A DNA stretch of 64,000 nucleotides. It comes from Linnemannia hyalina (Eukaryota; Mortierellomycota; Mortierellomycetes; Mortierellales; Mortierellaceae). The stretch covers positions 868,001 to 932,000 of the forward strand of contig JAHRHY010000008.1 of the NCBI GenBank assembly GCA_019671135.1, given 5' to 3'. Of the stretch, positions 21,922 through 32,439 are shown piece by piece. A program made the translations under genes and the position numbers. The notes under the pieces were generated by a model. It worked only from the letters and a program-made list of their open reading frames with translations, was not told the origin of the DNA and did no database searches. How positions within the stretch are numbered: the first letter of the stretch is position 1; each line of letters opens with the position of its first letter.

Positions 21922-23896
21922 TTAATTGTCTTCGAACTTGATCCGCACAATGAGCTGCTCTTCCGGTTCCTGACCACCGTTGTCCTGTGACTCCTGGCCC
22001 TCAGGGACCCTGGTCTCTACTGCCAGCTCAACAACGCCAAGATCCTTTAAGATAGTAATTACGCGTCCTAGGTTATGTCTACGCTCCTCCTCCGGAGGGA
22101 ACTCAGCCTATTTTCACAGAACAAAAGCACAAACAAAATCAGCATGGGATTCAATTGCAGTAGGTGCAGAAAGAAGGGTTCCAGTATGTCTAAAAGATTT
22201 ACCTGGACACGTTCACTCTTGTATGCAAGCTCACTGTCCGGGCTTTCCACCAACATCTCGAGAACCCGGACCATGGTGATCCCAATGCTGTCTTCTGGGA
22301 AGAGCTGCTTGCAAAGATTCCGCATCTGCCACAGCTTCCTTGACTTTTCGCGCGTCAACTTGTTTTGCTCAATGTCAACCTATCGTAGCAATTAAACGAA
22401 TGGTTAGAGAATATGGTTGAAAGTAGCATTTTCAACGGCTGAATCCTGGAAACGAGATGCAGGTGGTACGCACCATGGCTTGTTGCGGTTCCAGTTCCCT
22501 CAGGTATGCCTCCGACAGGCGCATGAAGGCATCACTGTATGCTTCCTTGTCACGCTCATCCACAAGAATATCAGCGTCAAATCTCTCCAGGAACTCTCTA
22601 TGTGGCAAGTACAAGTTCCACGGCACAGCTATAAATATCATTCCAAACAAATAAACGGCTAGTTGTTAGTGTCGACATCCACTGAGCGAATAGCCCCACT
22701 TGCAGTGATTGACCAACACAGCGCCGGGTACATACTGGGAGTGAAAGCGTCCTGTCCTGCAGAATTATCGCCATCTCGGCTCTCTGACTTTGCTTTGAGT
22801 TCTCGTACTGCCTTTTGCTTGTCCTCGATTTTTTGTTGAATCGCTTGCAACTCTCTGTTCCTGCGTGCAATCTCCTTTTTCCGCTCCTCTTCTACTTTTG
22901 TCAACTCGCGCGATTCCTGTAGAAACCAGTTAGTATACAATGTCATACACTCTCTAGTAGCGAACTCCAAACTCGATCATGAAAAAAGCGAAGCAAGAAA
23001 GAAGGACTCACATGGGTTGGGCTCCTTCGGTGCTTCTTTGCCGGTAACGTCGTTGATCCTCCGCTACTTGCTCTCTTCAACAGCTGACTGAACTGCTGTC
23101 GCTTCTGATCCAATACATCGTCCAGTTCCGACGCACTACGGCTCAATTCTTCTTTCCGCTTCGTCAGAGATTTCAGCTTCTTGATGTTAGAGAGTCCCGA
23201 GGAGGCGGCCTTCTGAAGTTGAAGTCGACGTTGTTCTTTTTCCTTCTCGACATTGACAAGATCCATGAGCTCGTACTCTTTAGCCTCGAGGGCAAAAATG
23301 ATGTTGGCGACTTTTTCTGAAAGAAAGGTCAGCTGAGGTGAGATCTCCTTGGTCACCTCTTCCTGTGCTAGGGCAATGTCCTGTTCCGAGACCAGTTCAT
23401 ATTTCTATTGACATGACGACGATTGAAAGGTGTGTTGTTAGATACAAATCAAGAGCTGTTGATATATCGTGGTTATATAAGATGAGTGTTTACCTTATTG
23501 TGGGAGGCGATAGTCTTGAGTCTTGGGTATCCACTTGTCGCCTCGTCCAGCATTGATACAGATGATTTCAACTATTCGTCAAATTGAAAGTATCGTGTCC
23601 TTGTTATTAAACACTCGTAGTATTTGACAATACCAACAACAGCGTTGTAGTTGTTGACGTCGAAAGTAGAGTGCACCACATACCAGCTGTGTTGACAGGT
23701 CTAAGGTATTGACGCATCGCTTTAGTGATGGCATAAAGATGGAGCTTGTAGAGGTTGTTGGTGTGTATGTCTTCCTTGTTCCGCTTGATGATGCTCCGTA
23801 GTCGCTGGGGCCGTGTCCAGCATGGCCTTGAAAGGTATTATTATTATTATTGGAGTATGAGCCTCCGTAGCCGAATCCGTTTCCGTGGGTGTCCAT
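21922..23896 (-). CDS. DASH/Dam1-complex Spc19-like protein with long C-terminal extension
   Basis: Seven exons (23684-23896, 23494-23571, 23012-23404, 22736-22916, 22474-22628, 22203-22379 and 21922-22107) sum to 460 residues. Residues about 1-55 are Gly/Asn/Ser-rich. Residues about 56-130 resemble Spc19: SLKRCVNTLDLSTQLLKSSV, then KKYELVSEQDIALAQEEV, then EISPQLTFLSEKV. In yeast Spc19 the same order of Leu/Val-Lys-Ser, LVPE-D and E-x-P-L elements occurs. Spc19 is part of the ring that couples kinetochores to spindle microtubules. Yeast Spc19 is only about 165 residues. Here a coiled coil (LKSLTKRKEEL, KVEEERKKEIARRN) and a further C-terminal region of about 160 residues follow. That region starts VPWNLYLPHREFLERFD and ends LKDLGVVELAVE...LIVRIKFEDN, a helix-then-strand pattern that could be a winged helix. 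I assign the N-terminal part with fair confidence and leave the rest unassigned. Confidence 0.68.
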
Positions 23897-24212
23897 GGCT
23901 GGCTGTGTCTGTCTGACTGTTTGGTTCCTTTTACTGTTTCGGGTTGTATGGTTGTTTGTCCAAAGAGTCGAAACGAAATATGCGCGTTTTTTTATTTTTG
24001 CATTTTACCGCCATGTGGAAGGCACAAAGTCGACGTCACCTGAGCGAGCGGGCAAATTCCCCCAGGGCCCTTTTTCCCCTCCCGCTCGCTCCTTTCCTTT
24101 TCACAAGTTCACCCATCCCCTCAAACACCTCAACCACCTCTACCTCCATTCAATTCACTCTTCCCTCCTTCCTCTCCTCCAAGCCCTACCTTAACACTCA
24201 TATCTCACAACC
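23897..24212. promoter_or_regulatory. Divergent promoter between the SPC19-like gene and VTI1
   Basis: Only 316 bp separate the two start codons. The VTI1 side is C/T-rich (24060-24200). Elements for both genes must be packed here. I see no clear TATA box. Confidence 0.5.
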
Positions 24213-24342
24213 ATGGACGCTGGCGGCTCTGAACTCTTTGAAAGCTACGAGCAGGACTACGAGGCCATCAAGGTCTCCATCACCGAACGACTCAATGCCT
24301 CTGGAAGCCAGGCTGGAGGTATGCTCTCCTTCTCTCCTTATG

Positions 24343-24394
<52 letters not shown>

Positions 24395-25846
24395 TCTCTC
24401 TCTCACTCTCGCCTCCCCAACAATGACCTCTCCTATCACCATGCCGTACTTTCCTCAGTCTCAGCACCCTTGTTTGCATCTTTTGAGAGAGAAGGCTGTC
24501 TCCCTCTTACGCCAAGGCCCTTTTTTGCGGTATCAGCTCCCAGTCCAACTCCGCCCAGACCAAACCTGGCTGAACCGTTTCTGACTCGCTTCTTTTTGCC
24601 TTTCTTCCTTGTGCCATTTTTAGAGATCAAGAAGCAAACCCTCCGTGCGGCAGACCGTGAGATTGACGAGGCCAACGAAATTGTATGAGGGCGCATTTGA
24701 TAGGAACAGCTTCTGTCGATTCTTCTGGGCGCAAGGTGCCATTGAAAAGTGGGACGACCCATGCAAGACACTAATTCGTATTGCTCTTTATTTATGTCGT
24801 CTTTGTGTCGTATGCTCTTGGACTTTTCGTAGTTGCAACAAATGGAAATGGAACTGTTGAACTTGCCACAAGGATCCAAGACCCGCCTTCAAGCCAGGAT
24901 GCGTGCCTACAAAATCGATCTGGAGCGTATCAAGCAAACTCTGGCAAGTCAATCTGGATAAAATTCCAAGCACCATGCATGTTGTTCCTGACTGTGTGTA
25001 CTGTCGATTGTCATCCTCACCTCACCCCCACACCACGCCATACATGCACGTGGGATTTCATCTGACTCCTTTTTTTTTTTTTCTCATTATTTTTGTCTGC
25101 TCCCTGTAACTCTGCTACTTGATCTATTAGAAGCGCGCACAAACCACATCAAGATCTACATCGGACAGGGATGAGCTTTTGGGAGGCGCCAGTGGAGGCA
25201 TGGATCTGGATGCAGCATCGATGGATCAGCGCACTCGTCTCTTGAACGGCACAGACAGACTGGCAGAGAGCAGCAGACGTCTGCAGGACAGCCACAAGAT
25301 TGCCCTCGAGACTGGTATGTCTTCCTTAATTATAGTGTATGGGGGATTGACTGCAGTCAGGTTAATCAGGAACTAACACTCTCATCTTTGGACAATGGAC
25401 GATCTTCTTAGAATCACTGGGAGCAAACATCTTGTCGGACTTGAGAGGCCAGCGTGAGCAGATCGTCCACACTCGCAACACGGTAGGAGCTCTAGGTCAT
25501 GTTTTATCTTTCGTAAGGGAGTTAACAAATGAACAAGTGCACGACCTTTAATCACTCTTTTCTTTTGTGTTATAGCTTTTGGAGGCTGATTCCAGCATTG
25601 ACAAGGCATCTCGCACATTGAAGGGCATGGCTCGTCGGTAAGTTTCGGCAGAGGGAAGGAAAGGACATGCTGCGGTACTGAAAGGACGATTGACTGAAGG
25701 GTACCAGCTAATTTGCTTTCGTGATCGTCTAACTTCAATTCTCCAATAGCATGGCAACCAACAAGCTGATCACGGCATCCATTATTGTGGTTCTCGTTCT
25801 TTTGATCTTGTTTGTCCTCTACAGCAAAATCTTCGGACGTAATTAA
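24213..25846 (+). CDS. VTI1: Vesicle transport v-SNARE VTI1 (Qb-SNARE)
   Basis: Vti1 pairs with several t-SNAREs in Golgi, endosome and vacuole fusion. Seven exons (24213-24318, 24624-24682, 24833-24943, 25131-25314, 25412-25482, 25576-25637 and 25750-25846) sum to 229 residues, the expected size. The N-terminal three-helix region starts FESYEQDYEAIK. The SNARE helix runs from about residue 130 (RTRLLNGTDRL) to LKGMARRM, with the central zero-layer Gln in LRGQREQI. A single C-terminal membrane anchor (ITASIIVVLVLLILFVLY) ends in the short lumenal tail SKIFGRN. Intron 1 contains a long CT microsatellite. Intron 3 has a GC donor (CTG|GCAAGT). The start is fixed by MDAGGSELFESYE, which matches the family N-terminus. 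Confidence 0.95.
24348..24390 (+). repeat. (CT)n microsatellite in VTI1 intron 1
   Basis: About 20 CT units, followed by further imperfect CT repeats to about 24412, lie within the 305-bp first intron. Confidence 0.9.
24944..25130 (+). other. GC-AG intron in VTI1
   Basis: The exon end is CAAACTCTG and the intron begins GCAAGT. It ends CTATTAG before AAGCGC. Using GC as donor keeps the SNARE frame (KQTL joined to KRAQTT). The nearest GT alternative (GCAA|GTCAAT) shifts the frame. The exon CTG and the intron AAGT after GC fit the strong-consensus pattern known for GC-AG introns. Confidence 0.8.
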
Positions 25847-27298
25847 CTGTAGACAAAGTTGCGTTGACAGGGGACGAACACAATGTAATAAAATAATGTA
25901 CTAGAAGATACAAGAGCATAAACAAATGTGATTTTGCCCTGGTGCACCATTATCTATCGCTGATGTGACGCGTGTCTTTTTTTTACTCGGCTACTCTTTC
26001 TCTGATCTATCATGGGATGCTGGGGCGGGTGTGTTTTCCCAGCCTCCTTTTTTTTGTGGCTACATACATTCAGATTCAGGGGTGTTGGCTCAAAAAAATA
26101 AATATGCCAAAAGAAGGGGCGCAAATTAGCGCTGTGTGTGCACAGTCCCGTTCGACCATCCAGGGCGGGGCTGCTCATTATTTTTGATTTTGTGATTTCT
26201 TATGTTAAGCTCAGCCCTTCCTCCATACCCCCAATAAAAATGCAATATGGATTGCGCTAGGTGTGTTTGCGAGGAAGGAAGATGGCGCACTCCCGTCGTT
26301 GGATAGTATGATCTCCGCGGAACACCAAATATCCAAACCTTAGCAAAAATGCTTGTTGTAAAGTATCATGCCCCTGCTTATCTTCAGACTCGCAGCGCAG
26401 CGACCCTTCTGTTGTTCACAGACAGGAGTGTTGAACAACCTGTTTGATTTTCTCCTTTAACAAGGTCCACCATTGCGCCCCGTTGCTCAAAGCATCTACG
26501 CAAGACGCCCAAGTTTTACCCAAAGGAAAAAGTACAGCCAGACACCTGGTAAAACAGCACAAGGATTAATGTTGATTGCAAAGCAACATTATGTCTGAAA
26601 ATTGCTGAAACTGCACTCAGATCACGGTGACGCGTTAAAAGCAGACTAGTTAAAGCGCGACAAACAAACCAAAGAGATTGTATTAGCCACTTAACTGTAG
26701 TATAAATTTTGACAAGTGAACGAAGCATCAACAATGCGACCTTGAATTCCTGCTGGAGCAAGAATTGAAAGAGCCGACATCGAAGGATCAAAAAGAAACG
26801 TCGCTCTGAACGCTTGGCTGCCACAAGCCGGTTATCCCTGTTGATAAAGTAGATATTAGAGAAGTGACAGTTAGCAAATCAAACAATGGTAAAATATCAG
26901 TAGGCAAAGCAGTATCACAGTAAAGTGAGAAATGGCAAAACAAAGGGACAATGGCCAAGCACTTTGTAAGTAATAGGTCGACAGGTGCTCTTGAATTTTT
27001 CCTCAGCATTGTTTTGTGCAACCATGATCGATATTGACCGACAAATACCAAAGAGTATTTATTGCGCATAAAGGAGGCATCAGTTCGTTTAAGCCAACAA
27101 CCAGGGGAAGATACAAAGAAATGGCGAAACAGAAGGACAGCACACTTTCGAGTCAAAAGGGTACAATTTGAAATTATGTCTCTTTCATCCAAACTCTTCC
27201 TCCTATTCACGCATTCTTCCTCGCTTTTCTTTTCTCGCACAAAGTCGCTATTTTCTTCATTCCTATGTCCCCTACCCACAATACATCTAACAAGAGCA
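25847..27298. other. Intergenic, left part of the accessory island
   Basis: This 1.45 kb has no supported gene. It is more A/T-rich than the flanks and includes the VTI1 3' region and the promoter of the LRR gene, whose last 100 bp is pyrimidine-rich (27180-27295). Minus-strand frames at 26516-26824 and 26788-27279 overlap each other in different phases and lack protein features. Confidence 0.5.
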
Positions 27299-29646
27299 AT
27301 GGAGGATACTCAATCGTTTCGCCTGATCGAAACCATGGATACCATGGCAATCACTCTCAACCATGTTGACGGACAGAACATCGTTTATTGGGAGGATATT
27401 GAGCAAGTCTTTCCCGGAGTTAAGCGCGTTAGCAACGGCTATTCGGTGATCAAGTTTCTTCGGGGTTCCGATCAACAAGGGTAATAAATAAACGTAAAAA
27501 TAATTTGAGACGAATGGCCTTAACGAGCAAACATCTCATCGTACTGTTCTCTTCCTTTCTGAATCATGCCATATAGCGTCCTGGACGTTGTCTTGTCTAC
27601 CTCTATCCAACATGTTCTTGCCAACCCTGCTAAGTTTGATCCAGTCGGTGGTGAAACTAATGCTCCAGCCGGTGCTCCAGTTAATAACAAAGTCACTGTT
27701 GCTCTCAGGGCTACCCCACCTATACCAGAGACGCCCGTCAGCGACAATGGCCTTCTCGGCACACCATCAAGTCCATCGTCTACCACCAATGCTGCTTCCA
27801 AGGCATCATTGTTCCAGCAGACTGTGACACGCGCGTCTAGGAAGGCACGCGAATCTGAGGTCGAGCAGCGATTTATCTCCCTTTTGGCCCCTGAAGTCCA
27901 CGAAACCGTTCGAGCCTCGTCGGACATCTACCAGGCGTTTGCCAAGGCTATCAAGTACAGTAACGGGGAGCTTAGTCGAGCAGAGCTTAGCGGCCTCCTT
28001 AAGCAAGAACTGGGTGGGCACTTTCAGAAGCTGGAGGCTATGGTGGTCAAGAACTCAGAGTTGCAGGAAGCAATGCTTGCCAAACAGGAAGAAGTGAAGC
28101 AGCTGCAGGAGCAAGTCCTTAGCAACCAAGACGAGATGAAGCAACTACAGCAACGAACTCTTGATCAGTTAGCTGTGCTCCAGTCCCGTGTGCAAGCCGT
28201 CTTAACTCAGACCTACGAACTCCACGAATACCCGATCCCTCGTCTTTTCGTTGTCCTTCCTCAAGACCCTTCAGGTTGGGATGCCGTAAATCCCTTCTCC
28301 GTCTCTACTTTTTATGCGAGTGTGGAGAACACACCAGGTCGATCAAATTCAACACTGAGATCTCTCATGATATCCACTTTGCTAAGCATGAAGGCTACGA
28401 GATCGCTCGACCTTCAGAGTTCTTTCAGCAATACGGCCCCTATGTCCTCACTATCCTCAAGATGCTCAAGTTCGGTGTTTCGGTTGCCGGAGTGGCTGTA
28501 CCAGCTATCTCTCACCTGGTCAGATCGGACGCCATCGATCAAGCCACTGCCGGTCTACAACAGTTGAAGGACAACATTGAGCCTGGAATGAATCATCTCA
28601 TAGACTGGATGGACAAGGTCTCTGTGAACGAAGGCGAGGCTATTGACGAGTTTTCTAAGCAGATGGAAAAGAAGGAGGCATTGGAAGGCGCCGACCTACG
28701 CAAGCTAGACACCTTCCTGAAGGATAAGGACGGCAATAAGGTGTTGGGGAACTTGTACAGGACCGTTACGGACGAGGGGCATGTCAAATGGGTTTGCATT
28801 GACCACTACCGCATGAACTATCTAGAAAGCTCGGCCAAGGAGTTCCTGCGCGTGTTAGGTTCCGTCGAAGGATCGTTTAGTGAAAACATCGGTAGGGTTG
28901 ACGTGAGACTCCAGTCAAGAGCGTTGGCAGAGCCTTTCTTTTCGGCACTGGGAAAGGCGAGATATATCTACGAGCTCGATATCGACTTACACTGGGCCTG
29001 CACCACAAATGATCTTGAAGCACTGGAGGATGCGCTCAAGGAATCAAGAGTATCAATTCTTCGACTGGATCTTCAACAATTTCGGACGAGCGTCGTCAGT
29101 AAACTACTATCGACATCCACACCATACGGCGTCATTTACCGCATCAGAGATCTTCCTAATATGAAGGTACTTCATATTCTTCTTTCAAAGGAGTTCGTCA
29201 AGTTTCTTGGATTTCCACTCAAAAAATCAACTCATATTTGTAAGATGTCCTGCGAGCTAGCATCTACATGGATTGGAGGAAGGGAGTTGGGAATACTAGC
29301 TGATGCACTCAAGACCAACTCGACCCTGATCACTTTGAACTTGCTCTACAACTCGATCGGAGACAACGGAGCCAAGACGCTGGCTGAGACACTCAGGACC
29401 AACTCGACCCTGACCACTTTGAACTTGGGGGGCAACTCGATCGAATCCGACGGAGCCAAGGCGCTGGCTGAGGCACTCAAGAACAACTCGACCCTGACCA
29501 CTTTGGACTTGGGGGGCAACTCGATCGAATCCGATGGAGCCAATGCGCTGGCTAAGGCACTCAAGACCAACTCGACCCTGATCAGTTTGAACTTGTTCTA
29601 CCAAGCGTGGTTCAAGGAGGAGTGGAAAGAGACGAAAGGGGAATAA
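27299..29646 (+). pseudogene. LRR-family protein gene with frameshift, probably inactive
   Basis: The model has exon 1 at 27299-27480 and exon 2 from 27577, joined with GT-AG phase-correct splicing (QQG joined to VLDVV). The first 60 residues are a compact head (ITLNHVDGQNIVYWEDIEQV). A Ser/Pro-rich linker and a helical, partly coiled-coil region (KQEEVKQLQEQVLSNQDEM) follow. At about 28300 the frame changes. Upstream reads WDAVNPFS, and the frame continuing the protein starts RLYFLCECGEH and runs to 29646. Beyond the break are a Gly/Val-rich hydrophobic segment (VLTILKMLKFGVSVAGVAV), a mixed helical region and four RNI-type leucine-rich repeats (ALKTNSTLITLNL...). The last repeat is cut short and followed by AWFKEEWKETKGE. 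I recall related proteins as a large family in Mortierella, but cannot verify this. The single shift could be a true lesion, an assembly error or an unrecognised short intron. Confidence 0.7.
29305..29604 (+). repeat. 84-bp tandem repeats encoding LRR units
   Basis: Three full units (29305-29388, 29389-29472 and 29473-29556) and a partial fourth (29557-29604) are seen. Each encodes 28 residues of the form ALKTNSTLxTLNLxxNSI. DNA identity between units is high, which suggests recent duplication or gene conversion. Confidence 0.9.
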
Positions 29647-30257
29647 AGAAAAAGGAGGTAAGTGGACGCGGGCTCGAGGCATTCGTTCGCACCACTTCTC
29701 GCTAACTCCTCGTGCCTTCGCCATCAACTCCAACCTCCCGAGTAAACGTCGTCTGTACAAGAGCACTTTCCTATAGTGATCAAAAAGGGGCTCTACCTCA
29801 TCCCTCTTTAGCATCATAAAGAATGAGAGGGGGTGAGTAAAAGTTGGGGGATTGGACTTGGCCCGTTTTGATGATGAATTTACTCGAAGAAAGCACAATT
29901 TTCAAGCGACTTTCTCTGATAGTCGAGGAATAGTAGGCGTGCGGTTGTGTCGGCGTCCTTGTTGTTGCTGTGAGAGTAGGTTATGAATTCGCAAAGTCCT
30001 CCCTTTATCGTGATCATCCTATCCATTTTCGGATCCTATTAGCTCATACACACAACCCGACATCGTGGACATCTGTCTCCTTAATTCCACTCCATTCTGT
30101 TGTTCTTTCTCGTTTTTCCTTTTCATCATACCCATGAATGAAATCAAAGAAAATATGTACAGGGAGGAGTTTATTGGATGTCGTAGTTGCCATGCGGCAT
30201 AGTTGCTTGATGATAAGTGTCCGAAACGTCGGTTCTGATCTTGCAGACATCTGTTTA
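29647..30257. other. Intergenic after the LRR gene
   Basis: This is the 3' region of the LRR gene and of the convergent C2 protein gene. Part of it (29690-29900) is T/C-rich. I see no gene and no clear LRR remnant, although extra degenerate repeats cannot be excluded. Confidence 0.45.
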
Positions 30258-30876
30258 CTAAGCGGTGGTGTCCTGGACGAACTGCATCTGGAGGTTGACC
30301 TGTTGAATGAAAAATTTTGGGACAATGCAAAAAAAAAAAACATGTTAAAAACACTTTCTTTTCACGTTTTCCTTTGCGAAAAAAAACCCCCACCATTGCC
30401 AACGCGAAAGGGCCCGAGACCTTGCCGTCGCTTCTCAAGCCAAACCACTTGGGGAGATTATAGTCCTGAGGACCGACGTTTCCAGAAGCCATAACCTGGT
30501 CCAGCGAAATGCTCGTATCTCCAATCTTGTCATCACGGAAAGTGTCCTTGTCGACCGCACGGACGTAAAGAGTATTCTGGCCGGGACGGACATAGAAGCA
30601 GAAGGTCTGGCCGTAGACAGGGTTGAGGCCCTTGTTATCCTTGGACCGGGACTTGTAGGACTTGTCGAGCCAGACCTCAAAGTAAGGGTCGGATTTGCCA
30701 AAGAGATCCTTGTCGCGGAGACCTGACGCGCTGTTGAGGCGGACATAGAGCTGGCCGGCCTTGGAGGCTGCGATGGTGATGGGGAGGTTGGCGTCAGAGG
30801 ATTCCTTGGCAGTGGAAGAGGTGGCCATGGCGGCAATGGGGGCCAGGATGGCGATGGCGATAGCTGTCAGCTTCAT
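30258..30876 (-). CDS. Secreted single-C2-domain protein
   Basis: Two exons (30421-30876 and 30258-30299) encode 165 residues. The first 19-23 residues (MKLTAIAIAILAPIAAMA) form a signal peptide, so the protein should enter the secretory pathway. The rest is one C2 domain. LYVRLNSASGLRDKD and FGKSDPYFEVWLD supply the first calcium-binding loop, and VDKDTFRDDKIGD supplies the third, so acidic ligands are in place. The second exon is only 14 codons (VNLQMQFVQDTTA), which completes the last strand and confirms the splice (SDGK joined to VNLQ). A decayed paralogue lies head-to-head at 31395. C2 domains usually bind calcium and phospholipid. A secreted one could act at cell surfaces, but the role is unknown. 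Confidence 0.85.
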
Positions 30877-31394
30877 TTGTGTTGTTTTTGTAAGTAGGTG
30901 AGAGGGCGAAGGAGATGATTAGGTGATAACGGAACAAATTTTTTCGAGGGAAAGTCACCTCTTTTATTGAGTTAATGAACGATTTTTTCTCGCGATTAGA
31001 TTGAACTCTCGTGTTTCATTCTTGGTTTTACGGCGTAGTTCCAGTTGGTTTAGCGCGTTGTTGATGCAGGGATCATGCATGTCACTGTCATGGTCTTTGT
31101 ATCTGATCCATTCTCGAAACCATGTCTCGACAGGATCTGCGCCTAGAAAAAAAAAAAGTAAAGAGGACTATGGAGAAGACGGAGATGAAGGAGTTGACGT
31201 AGAAAATAGCGAAAGAAAAAAAAAGTCTCCAAAAAAAAAAGGCGCGCGAAAATGCAAAAAATAGCTGTATTTCAACGCGCGAGATATATAAAGCATTCGT
31301 TTTGTCCTAGTCCATCAAAGACTTTTTTCACCAATCTTTATCATCCTACACCCCTGATCTCCAGCTCTCCTTCTACTACCCCCACACTTCAGAA
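30877..31394. promoter_or_regulatory. Shared divergent promoter of the C2 gene pair
   Basis: 518 bp lie between the two ATGs. A TATA-like TCAATAAAAG (minus strand, 30961-30970) sits about 90 bp upstream of the intact gene. TATATAAAG (31285-31293) sits about 105 bp upstream of the decayed one. The centre holds several A-runs (31147-31157 and 31214-31240). Confidence 0.55.
31285..31293 (+). promoter_or_regulatory. TATA box of the decayed C2 gene
   Basis: TATATAAAG lies about 105 bp before the ATG at 31395 and is followed by a C/T-rich leader. The box is intact although the coding sequence downstream is broken, so transcription may persist. Confidence 0.65.
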
Positions 31395-32001
31395 ATGAAA
31401 TTCCTCACCCTCGCAACGGCTCTCATCCTCATGCCCATCGTCTAAGTCTCGGCCCAGGCCTGCGTGGACCTCGAGTCCCCCCCCCTTCCGCCGAGAACAT
31501 TGATACCACCATCTCCGCCTCCTCCGCCAAGGGCAACCTCTACGTCAAGTTGAACAGCGCCAGCAACCTCCGCGACAAGGACTGGTTCGGCAAGTGGCTC
31601 GACAAGTCCTACAAGTCTCGTTCCAAGGATATCAAGTCCAACTTCGACCCCGTCTACAATCAGACTTTCTGCTTCTATGTCCGTCCCAGCCAGAGTACTC
31701 TTTACATCCGTGCGGTCGACAAGGATACCTTTAGTAACGACAAGATCGATCAAGCCTCGGTCCCACTTTCTAATGTCGTCAGGACTGGCAGTGAGGGCCC
31801 TCAGAACTATAATTGTCCCAGTGGTTAGGCCTGAGGGTCTAATGGAAACGTAAATAATGGCCTTTTTTATGTTTGATGCATGACAATGGGTTGTTCGCAA
31901 TGGAAAAAGAGTAAAGAATGGAGCCTAATTCTTGATTTATTTTCCTGCATTTTACTCAATAGGTCAACATGCAGATGCAATTTGTCGCAGACAACTCCTA
32001 G
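31395..32001 (+). pseudogene. Decayed paralogue of the secreted C2 protein gene
   Basis: This is clearly homologous to the intact gene at 30258-30876, sharing VKLNSAS, LRDKD, KSYKSRSKD, FCFYVRP and AVDKDTF. At least four lesions are visible. (1) A TAA stop interrupts the signal peptide at codon 17 (31443-31445). (2) A frame change at a C9 run (about 31477-31485) separates the leader from the C2 frame. (3) A 21-bp deletion removes the seven residues after FGK that carry a calcium-loop Asp. (4) A frame change near 31819 ends the frame early. The equivalent of the second exon is still recognisable at 31963-32001 (VNMQMQFVADNS then stop) behind an intact AG acceptor. The gene was therefore once a two-exon copy. 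Confidence 0.88.
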
Positions 32002-32439
32002 ATGTCCATCCTTTGAACGGCTACACATTGTACATAGTCTCCAACCACTTCATCATAATAATAAAAACGACTGTTGATGAAAAACCTTAATTGGGCTCGT
32101 GCCTCCTTGGGAACAGGTCGACTCGACTATTGAAACAACACCCCCGACCCATCATTCCATTATTTGAGAGGTCGGCTGGCGAGGCGATCTGTCGTCGTCA
32201 TCGTCCTCGCGGATCTCGGTATGTTTTCGCTTGGAGGTAGCCGATACCGTATAGTCCACTAACCTTGACCCTGAACCTTCGCCACAAAGAGGTGCCTTGA
32301 TTTCGTGTGTCGGTCTTTTCCACCCTTTCGTCCTGACTGTCGCAACTTTCGCTGAAATAGCCTCGTATTCATCTGTGCCTTCATCTTCCTCCTCTCCATC
32401 GATTTCTTTCGTCAGCCTTCACAGGCTTTTTTTATCTCT
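32002..32439. other. Intergenic between two pseudogenes
   Basis: No gene is supported. This is where the missing 5' half of the FAD monooxygenase relic would be expected. I see no nucleotide-binding motif in any frame. Confidence 0.45.

Noticed and set aside
26516..27279. Minus-strand frames upstream of the LRR gene
   Set aside because: Overlapping frames in different phases with no recognisable family. Probably promoter DNA.
29296..29898. Minus-strand frame antisense to the LRR repeats
   Set aside because: A mirror of the repeated 84-bp units on the opposite strand. It has repeat structure but no independent support.
30019..30420. Read-through C-terminus of the C2 protein (long version of the frame)
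   Set aside because: A clear GT...AG intron (30300-30420) leads to a short exon that is conserved in the decayed paralogue, so the read-through tail is intronic.
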